A stretch of 5,115 nt of DNA from Prevotellaceae bacterium. Its GTDB lineage: Bacteria; Bacteroidota; Bacteroidia; Bacteroidales; UBA932. The translations under genes and the position numbers were made by a program. Of the stretch, positions 1-5,115 are shown in pieces. Under the pieces are notes generated by a model. It worked only from the letters and a program-made list of their open reading frames with translations. It made no database searches and was not told the DNA's origin. Each line of letters starts with the position of its first letter. Position 1 is the stretch's first letter. Where the stretch lies: NCBI GenBank assembly GCA_031259225.1, contig JAIRLT010000106.1, forward strand, positions 1-5,115. The letters are read 5' to 3'.

Positions 1-1911
1 ATCAGCTATTCCGACAATCTAAGCAACGGTATCACTACCGGACAAGGCTCCAACCGCGGCGGGGTGGTATTGTCGGTAGTCAACCTGCCTACCAGTATCG
101 GCATCAAAGACCCGGTAACGGGCTTGTACAATCGCTCGTTTTACGGACAGAATATTGCCAACCCGATAGAAGAAATAGAAAACGGCAAAGATGACAGCAG
201 CCGCGAAAACCGCTTGATTGCTTCGGGCGACGTGTTGCTGACCTTCATCCCCGAATTAACCTTTAAGTCGTCCTTTACCCTCGACCGGCGAAACGGGTTG
301 AACACCGGCTTCACTCCGCCCGTTCACGGCGCCGACCGCGACGACTGGGGCAGCGGATGGGATAACCGCAATATGAACACCGTGCTGGTATTCGACAATG
401 TGTTGTCGTATAAAAAATCCTTTTCCAAACATACCGTCGAAGCTATGCTCGGCAGTTCGTGGACGGATTCCGATTATACCAACAGTTGGATAAATGCTTC
501 GCACTATAAAGATGATCAGATTAAGACGCTGAACGTCGCTAATAAAATTGCATGGGACAACACCGGCACAGGCGGCGCACAATGGGGCATTATGTCGTAT
601 TTTGGACGCGTGGCGTATAACTTCGACAGCAAATATTTATTTACCGCTAATGTGCGCGCCGACGGTTCATCAAAGTTGCACCCCGACCACCGCTGGGGCG
701 TCTTCCCGTCGTTCTCTGCCGCATGGCGCCTGTCATCTGAAGAATTTATGAGTGCTCTGGAATGGTTGGATGATTTGAAAATCCGTGGCGGATGGGGACA
801 AACGGGCAACCAGTCGGGCGTAGGCGACTATGCCTACTTGCAACGCTACAGCGTTACCCGTGTACAATGGTGGATAGACGGGCAAAGCGACGCCCTGGCT
901 ACGATCAGTCAAGCTAACCTGCGTACCGCTGATCTAACATGGGAAACCACCTCGCAGACCGGCGTCGGCATAGATCTGGCATTACTTAACCGGTTAAATA
1001 TAACGATGGATTATTATTATAAACGCACAACCGACATGTTGATGAACGTGTCGCTGCCTGCGGGCGCCGCCGCTGCCAATAGCATTGTACGTAACGAAGG
1101 CGTAATGACCAACCACGGATTTGAATTTTCGGTCAATTCGCGCAACCTGCAAGGCGAACTGACATGGAATACCGATTTCAATATCTCGTTTAACCGGAAT
1201 AAACTGGAAGCGCTGGAACTGCAAAAGATTTACTACACTGCCACCACTACCGACGCCCTGCACGAAACACCTGTGGTACGTAATGAACCGGGACGGGCAT
1301 TGGGCGGCTTCTACGGGTATATCAGCGACGGGGTAGATCCCGAAACCGGTGAACTGATGTACCGCGACCTGAACAACGACGGCAGGGTAAGCTCAACCGA
1401 CAAAACCTACATCGGAGACCCCAATCCTGATTTTACGTTCGGGTTGACCAATACGTTTTCATGGAAGAATTTTAACCTGAGTATATTTTTACAAGGCTCC
1501 TACGGCAACGATATTTTCAATGCATCAAAATACGAAATGGAGGGAATGTTCGATTTGAAAAACCAATCGACGCGCGTACTTGACCGCTGGCGCACGCCGG
1601 GGCAAATTACCGACGTACCCAAAGCAGGCTTTTACATTGAGCCGTCGTCGTATGTGATTGAAGACGGCAGTTACCTGCGGGTGAAAGATATTACGCTTTC
1701 GTATAATTTTACCGGGCGTTTTCTCCAAAAATTAGGCATCACCCGCCTGCAGCCTTATTTCACAGCGCAGAACCTGCTCACATGGACGGCGTATTCGGGC
1801 ATGGACCCCGAAGTAAACCAGTGGGGCAACAGCGGCGCCGTACAGGGCATCGACTGGGGAACCTATCCGCATAGCCGGACGTATGTATTTGGAATTAATG
1901 TTGAATTTTAA
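1..1911 (+). CDS. SusC/RagA-family TonB-dependent outer-membrane transporter (C-terminal part; 5' end outside window)
   Basis: The frame is open from the first base to TAA at 1909-1911, giving 636 residues. A GTG at 64 could be mistaken for a start, but the upstream codons continue the same protein, so this is a 5'-truncated gene. SusC proteins usually have about 1000 or more residues, so the signal peptide, any N-terminal extension, the plug domain and the first barrel strands are missing. What remains is the beta-barrel. Family hallmarks (window residue numbers) are RADGSS at 219-224 followed by a WGVFPSFSAAWR-type strand, WETT...D.YYKRTTDML at 314-347, a DxNxDGxxxxxD loop at 456-467, DGSYLRVKDITLSYNF at 555-570, and a terminal Phe (NVEF) typical of proteins inserted by the BAM machinery. 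By family knowledge it imports oligosaccharides through the outer membrane, powered by TonB-ExbBD, with the downstream SusD-like protein as its lid. The substrate cannot be read from the sequence. No frameshift is seen. Confidence 0.96.
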   Translation: MSYSDNLSNGITTGQGSNRGGVVLSVVNLPTSIGIKDPVTGLYNRSFYGQNIANPIEEIENGKDDSSRENRLIASGDVLLTFIPELTFKSSFTLDRRNGLNTGFTPPVHGADRDDWGSGWDNRNMNTVLVFDNVLSYKKSFSKHTVEAMLGSSWTDSDYTNSWINASHYKDDQIKTLNVANKIAWDNTGTGGAQWGIMSYFGRVAYNFDSKYLFTANVRADGSSKLHPDHRWGVFPSFSAAWRLSSEEFMSALEWLDDLKIRGGWGQTGNQSGVGDYAYLQRYSVTRVQWWIDGQSDALATISQANLRTADLTWETTSQTGVGIDLALLNRLNITMDYYYKRTTDMLMNVSLPAGAAAANSIVRNEGVMTNHGFEFSVNSRNLQGELTWNTDFNISFNRNKLEALELQKIYYTATTTDALHETPVVRNEPGRALGGFYGYISDGVDPETGELMYRDLNNDGRVSSTDKTYIGDPNPDFTFGLTNTFSWKNFNLSIFLQGSYGNDIFNASKYEMEGMFDLKNQSTRVLDRWRTPGQITDVPKAGFYIEPSSYVIEDGSYLRVKDITLSYNFTGRFLQKLGITRLQPYFTAQNLLTWTAYSGMDPEVNQWGNSGAVQGIDWGTYPHSRTYVFGINVEF

Positions 1912-1923
1912 AAATTAAAAAAT
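1912..1923 (+). promoter_or_regulatory. A/T-only translation initiation region before the SusD-like gene
   Basis: The 12 bases between the SusC-type stop and the SusD-type ATG are all A or T and contain no Shine-Dalgarno core. This is usual for Bacteroidota, where unstructured A-rich leaders commonly serve initiation. The short gap supports co-transcription and coupled expression of the two partners. Confidence 0.5.
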
Positions 1924-3474
1924 ATGAAACGTAAAAACATACTTATATTATTATGCAGTGTGGCATTCATTGCCGCATCCTGCTCGCTGGACTATGATCC
2001 GCTGGATACCTATTCGGACGTAACCGAAGGTATCGCCACCGACAGCGTAAGGGTCGTTTTTAAAGATAAGGCAGCTATACTAAGCTACCGCACGACTATT
2101 CACGACAAGTATAGAAACCGTCAGGAGCATTGGTACCTTGATATGCTTTTGCTCAACGAAAGCCATTCGGACAATGCTTATGCCGGCTCTCCGAACAGTG
2201 AAACGACGCCGTTTGAAGTCAATTCTATTGAAGGTTCCAACAGCAACCTGTATCGCGACTGGCAGAGATACATGGAAGATGTCGGAGTGGTCAATTTGCT
2301 TATCAATAACATTGACGCCTGCCCCGACCCTGCGCTCACAGCCGCCGAACGGGCGCAGTACAAAGCGGAAGCGCTTATTTTCCGCTCCATGATTTATTTC
2401 GACATGGCGCGTATTTGGGGCAATGTGCCGCTGATTACTACCACCGCCGGCGATATTACTTCCGAAAACGTGGCAGAAGTGTATGACTCATACTTTCCGC
2501 CGCAGACATCGGAATTAGAGGTTTACCAGCAAATAGAACAAGATTTACTGGAGGCGCTGAATGATGCGCCCGACAATGACCCGAACGACAAAACGCAATT
2601 TTCCAAAACCGTTGCCCGCACGCTGCTGGCAAAAATATATGCCGAAAAGCCGTTGCGTGATTATGACAAGGTCATTCAATACTGCGACGCCGTGGGCGCC
2701 GACGGAATTGATTTGGAAAATGATTTCAGCACCTTATTTGGCGTAGTACTGGAAGATCCCTCCAAGCCGGTCGGGCAGGACAATAAGGCAATAGCTCCCA
2801 TTACGCGCAACAGCAAGGAAGTAATCTACGAAGCGCAGTATTTCACCGGCAGCGGCAATTGGCTCGTTTGGATGTTGGGACGACCGTTAGAAGACTGGAC
2901 ATTCTATTTTACATGGGCGAAGTGGATAACCCCTTCGCGCGACCTGCTCAAGGCGTTTCAGGATGAGGGCGACACCAAACGGCTTAACGAAACGGTGGTG
3001 TGGTATGATTGCGAATGGTCTATTTATTACCCTGCCAACAACTATCCTTTCGCCTACAAATATCGTTGTGCATACAGCAACATGATCAAGTACCGTTATG
3101 CCGACCTGCTGCTGCTGAAAGCCGAAGCGTTAATCATGAAAGACAATCCCGATTTTGCGGGCGCGGCAACTATTATTAACCGCATCCGGCAACGCGCGGG
3201 ATTGAGCAACTTGCCCTCGTCGGCTACGGCAGGCAAGGAAAGCGCCCTGAATACGCTACTGAAGGAACGTCGGTTGGAACTGGCATTGGAAGGCGAACGC
3301 TGGTTTGATTTAGTACGCCTCGACAAAGTAGAAGAAGTGATGAATGCGGTATATGCCAAAGACTCGGGACGCCCGGCGCAACAATATCCGTTTACGCAAA
3401 ACTCCTATAAGTTGCCTATTCCACAGGTAGTCATTGACCAAAACCCTAATCTCGTGCAAAATCCGGGATACTAA
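1924..3474 (+). CDS. RagB/SusD family outer-membrane lipoprotein (nutrient uptake)
   Basis: This complete gene encodes 516 residues, a normal SusD length. The ATG at 1924 is chosen because it directly begins a lipoprotein signal: MKRK, a hydrophobic stretch, then the lipobox AASC with the lipidated Cys at residue 20. The mature start (SLDYDPLD) is typical of SusD proteins. The N-terminal SusD-like domain includes the helix EALIFRSMIYFDMARIWGN at about 149-167. The C-terminal SusD/RagB domain includes RYADLLLLKAEAL from 391, LKERRLELALEGERWFDL at 446-463 and the ending YKLPIP...NPNLVQNPGY (495-516), all family hallmarks. By family knowledge it sits at the cell surface, folds around TPR-like helices and closes over the SusC barrel to deliver glycan. 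Five Trp lie at residues 313-334 and two more at 360 and 365, and could include a binding platform. The gene lies 12 bases after the transporter gene. The substrate is unknown. Confidence 0.97.
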   Translation: MKRKNILILLCSVAFIAASCSLDYDPLDTYSDVTEGIATDSVRVVFKDKAAILSYRTTIHDKYRNRQEHWYLDMLLLNESHSDNAYAGSPNSETTPFEVNSIEGSNSNLYRDWQRYMEDVGVVNLLINNIDACPDPALTAAERAQYKAEALIFRSMIYFDMARIWGNVPLITTTAGDITSENVAEVYDSYFPPQTSELEVYQQIEQDLLEALNDAPDNDPNDKTQFSKTVARTLLAKIYAEKPLRDYDKVIQYCDAVGADGIDLENDFSTLFGVVLEDPSKPVGQDNKAIAPITRNSKEVIYEAQYFTGSGNWLVWMLGRPLEDWTFYFTWAKWITPSRDLLKAFQDEGDTKRLNETVVWYDCEWSIYYPANNYPFAYKYRCAYSNMIKYRYADLLLLKAEALIMKDNPDFAGAATIINRIRQRAGLSNLPSSATAGKESALNTLLKERRLELALEGERWFDLVRLDKVEEVMNAVYAKDSGRPAQQYPFTQNSYKLPIPQVVIDQNPNLVQNPGY

Positions 3475-3494
3475 ATAATGAATAATGAACAATG
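3474..3494 (+). repeat. Three tandem heptamers (AATAATG, AATAATG, AACAATG)
   Basis: Starting at the last base of the SusD-like stop codon, the heptamer AATAATG occurs twice exactly and a third time with one T-to-C change, in the 41-base gap before the next gene. The reverse strand read in frame gives residues like LFIIHY. From memory, similar AATTATG/AATAATG tandem heptamers recur in Bacteroidales intergenic DNA. The function is unknown, and three copies in A/T-rich DNA could also arise by simple slippage. Confidence 0.6.
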
Positions 3495-3515
3495 TAATTT
3501 GCAAAACTATAAAAT

Positions 3516-4931
3516 ATGAAAAAGATAACCAACATTTTTTTAATAAGCATGGCAGCGTTGCTGCTGTCGGTATCCTGTGATGACAACAGGTATGGCGACC
3601 CGCCGCAACCATCCGTTCCTGTAATTACATCAGCAACGATAGAGCCTGCTTCTTTTACCTACGGCGATTCCGTAACGATTACAGCCGCCGTATCCGACCC
3701 TGAAATAACGCTTTCAACCTTGGCAGTGAGCCTTGTGTTGGATAATAAGACCGTACCCGTTACTACGCTTGACTTGCGCACAGGCGAAACAAGCGCCAAC
3801 GTGTCGACAAAAATTTTCATTCCATTGGTGGACAACATGCCCGACAATGCGCCGATAAGTTTTGTACTGACGCTTGCCAATACCAGAAATGGCACGGATA
3901 CCCGCGAACTGACCGGTTTCACGGGAAATCGCCCTTACTTTACACAATTGTACTTAGTCATAGATAACGGCGGAGTATATCCCCTGACGCCGCAAGCCGG
4001 CAACAGGGATAATTATGCCGTAACCGACGTGGTACTGAGCCGGTCGTTTACCTACCGGATAGCCCAAAAAATTACTGCCGGCAATCAGATAGATTATTCG
4101 GGATTGGTGTGGGGCGACAGTAACGGCAAAATACAACTCATCGGAGAAACCGGCGGCAGTCTCTTTGCATTTGCAAACAGCGACATTGCCACCGCCTTTA
4201 CGTTCGACAACTACCGTTTTGAGGCGTCACAAACCGGCGCGGCGTATGCGACGCCTAATTTTATGCTTGACGATTTTACAGAAACCGCGATTAACAATGA
4301 GGAGTTTTACACTTTCGCTACTACATTGACAAAAAATCAGGAATATCATGTGTACAACGACCTCGCGTCAAGAACCGTCGTGTATAATGTGGATTTCTTC
4401 GAGCGCATCAATGCGAATAAAGTGAAATTTCTGGGTGAAACGGGAGAATATACGCTCTACTATAATCCCGTCCGGAAACACGTCATTATTGGCGTAGCTT
4501 CCCCAAGTCACCCTGATTATTTGCTCGCTTGCGGCTACGGATTAGGGTATCCTGTTAAAATTACCACCGAAGAATTGAAAGCGGTGTATCCCAGCAGGAA
4601 TATCGTTACCACCGATTGGGGATTTGGGAACGTCCAGCAATTTATACTGCTCAGAAAAATCAGTGAAAATGTATATCAAGCCACCGTGAGTATGCCCGGA
4701 GCGCACGACCACTACGCCGGCTTCGGAATTTACGATAACAGCGGATGGGCTAACCAGCAAAATGCGTCGCAATATATCATAACCGGTGAACCGGTATTTC
4801 CTGCGCTCACCGGCAATAATTTTGATATTCCCAACGGCGACGGCGACCCCGTTATTCCCTCCGATAATTACAGGCTTACGATTAATATCGCGGCTAAAAC
4901 GCTTAACGTGTCAAAAGTCACATTACCATAA
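3516..4931 (+). CDS. SusE/F-position surface lipoprotein, DUF5016/DUF5121-like, probable glycan-binding protein
   Basis: This complete gene encodes 471 residues. The ATG at 3516 starts a lipoprotein signal (MKKITN, a hydrophobic core, then LSVSC with the lipidated Cys at residue 21). The following DDNRYGD is acidic, like the surface-export signal described for Bacteroidota lipoproteins. Residues about 36-140 (ATIEPASFTYGDSVTITAAV, then STLAVSLVLDNKTV) look like an Ig-like beta-sandwich and resemble DUF5016 as I recall it. The remainder, with LLACGYGLGYPVKI at about 336-349, GAHDHYAGFG at 395-404 and a closing NYRLTINIAAKTLNVSKV strand pair, resembles DUF5121-type or SusE-like tandem beta domains. 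No catalytic motif is seen. Its place directly after the SusC/SusD-like pair suggests a surface glycan-binding protein that holds the polysaccharide. This role is inferred from position and fold resemblance, and the domain names come from memory rather than a search. A run of seven T at 3535-3541 lies in the signal-peptide codons. Confidence 0.85.
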   Translation: MKKITNIFLISMAALLLSVSCDDNRYGDPPQPSVPVITSATIEPASFTYGDSVTITAAVSDPEITLSTLAVSLVLDNKTVPVTTLDLRTGETSANVSTKIFIPLVDNMPDNAPISFVLTLANTRNGTDTRELTGFTGNRPYFTQLYLVIDNGGVYPLTPQAGNRDNYAVTDVVLSRSFTYRIAQKITAGNQIDYSGLVWGDSNGKIQLIGETGGSLFAFANSDIATAFTFDNYRFEASQTGAAYATPNFMLDDFTETAINNEEFYTFATTLTKNQEYHVYNDLASRTVVYNVDFFERINANKVKFLGETGEYTLYYNPVRKHVIIGVASPSHPDYLLACGYGLGYPVKITTEELKAVYPSRNIVTTDWGFGNVQQFILLRKISENVYQATVSMPGAHDHYAGFGIYDNSGWANQQNASQYIITGEPVFPALTGNNFDIPNGDGDPVIPSDNYRLTINIAAKTLNVSKVTLP

Positions 4932-4932
4932 A

Positions 4933-4938
4933 AAGGAG
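4933..4938 (+). promoter_or_regulatory. Canonical Shine-Dalgarno sequence AAGGAG before the fourth gene
   Basis: AAGGAG lies five bases before the ATG at 4944, an optimal spacing, and just after the TAA of the preceding gene. It supports 4944 as the true start. Neither other intergenic gap in the window has such a site, and Bacteroidota generally use Shine-Dalgarno sequences little, so its strength stands out. Confidence 0.75.
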
Positions 4939-4943
4939 TATCC

Positions 4944-5115
4944 ATGAAAAAGAATACGTATGTAACGATGCTTTTACTGCCGGCCTGCTTCTTTATGTTA
5001 ACGGTGTGGGCATGCAAAGGCGTCCCTTCGGACAATCCCGATACGCCCGTTACGCCGGCGGAGCAGGGCGATGTAACGATGTACATAACGACCGCTAATC
5101 GCGCGTATGACTTTA
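4944..5115 (+). CDS. N-terminal part of a PUL lipoprotein, possibly a GH30-family glycoside hydrolase (3' end outside window)
   Basis: The frame opens at ATG 4944 and is still open at the window end after 57 codons. The start is supported by AAGGAG five bases upstream and by an immediate signal sequence: MKKNTY, a hydrophobic stretch and the lipobox VWAC with Cys at residue 24. Trp at the -2 position is not the usual lipobox residue. A Pro/Asp/Thr-rich linker (about 27-41) follows, then GDVTMYITTANRAYDF at 42-57. This last stretch resembles, from memory, the beginning of the mature part of Bacteroidales GH30 enzymes (glucosylceramidase or endo-beta-1,6-glucanase type), which open with a VxxYxTTxxRxxxF-like strand. 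The catalytic domain lies beyond the window, so activity cannot be judged. Another binding lipoprotein is the main alternative. The gap of 12 bases after the preceding gene indicates the same operon. Confidence 0.8.
   Translation, partial: MKKNTYVTMLLLPACFFMLTVWACKGVPSDNPDTPVTPAEQGDVTMYITTANRAYDF

Noticed and set aside
64..66. GTG as the start of the SusC-type gene
   Set aside because: The same frame is open upstream to base 1 and encodes sequence continuous with the barrel. A protein starting here would lack its signal peptide and plug.
256..582. 108-codon open frame on the minus strand, and similar antisense frames across the window
   Set aside because: They overlap well-recognised + strand genes, have no recognisable domain and are shadow frames of the coding sequence.
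3495..3501. TAATTTG as a Bacteroidota -7 promoter element (TAnnTTTG) for the third gene
   Set aside because: It is one base short of the consensus, has no TTTG at a -33 distance and would leave almost no leader before the ATG.
3535..3541. Run of seven T in the signal-peptide codons as a phase-variation switch
   Set aside because: Seven bases is short for a slippage switch and the run is explained by Ile-Phe-Leu codons in a hydrophobic signal sequence.
4781..4795. Repeated AACCGGT separated by one G, as an operator-like site
   Set aside because: It lies deep in the coding region and is explained by the codons. No other copies are seen near a gene start.
4932..4943. Intrinsic terminator between the third and fourth genes
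   Set aside because: The 12-base gap contains no hairpin or T run and instead holds a ribosome binding site, which indicates read-through.

Overview
The window is an internal slice of a polysaccharide utilisation locus (PUL) from a member of the Bacteroidota, most likely order Bacteroidales. The evidence is a consecutive SusC-like and SusD-like pair followed by two lipoprotein genes. A+T-rich leaders without Shine-Dalgarno sequences precede the second and third genes, and a heptamer repeat (AATAATG) of a type I recall from Bacteroidales intergenic DNA is also present. Base composition is moderate (roughly half G+C by eye), which does not fix the genus.

Layout, all on the + strand and closely spaced: (1) positions 1-1911, the C-terminal 636 residues of a SusC/RagA-type TonB-dependent outer-membrane transporter whose 5' part lies outside the window; (2) positions 1924-3474, a complete 516-residue SusD/RagB-like surface lipoprotein, 12 bases after the transporter; (3) positions 3516-4931, a complete 471-residue lipoprotein in the SusE/F-like position, resembling the DUF5016/DUF5121 proteins of Bacteroides PULs and probably a surface glycan-binding protein; (4) positions 4944-5115, the first 57 codons of a further lipoprotein, possibly a GH30-type glycosidase, cut off by the window end. 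Gaps are 12, 41 and 12 bases, with no visible terminator or convincing internal promoter, so the four genes probably form one operon transcribed from upstream of the window.

Expected joint function: the two lipoproteins (2 and 3) capture a glycan at the cell surface, the fourth product may cut it there, and the SusC/SusD complex imports the oligosaccharides with TonB energy. The substrate is not determined by the visible sequence. Similarity of the fourth gene's start to Bacteroides GH30 enzymes makes a beta-glucan (possibly beta-1,6-glucan) a testable guess.

No RNA gene, insertion sequence, CRISPR array, phage gene or clearly new system is visible. The more notable points are a canonical Shine-Dalgarno sequence only before gene 4, the intergenic heptamer repeat, and a tryptophan-rich segment in the SusD-like protein.
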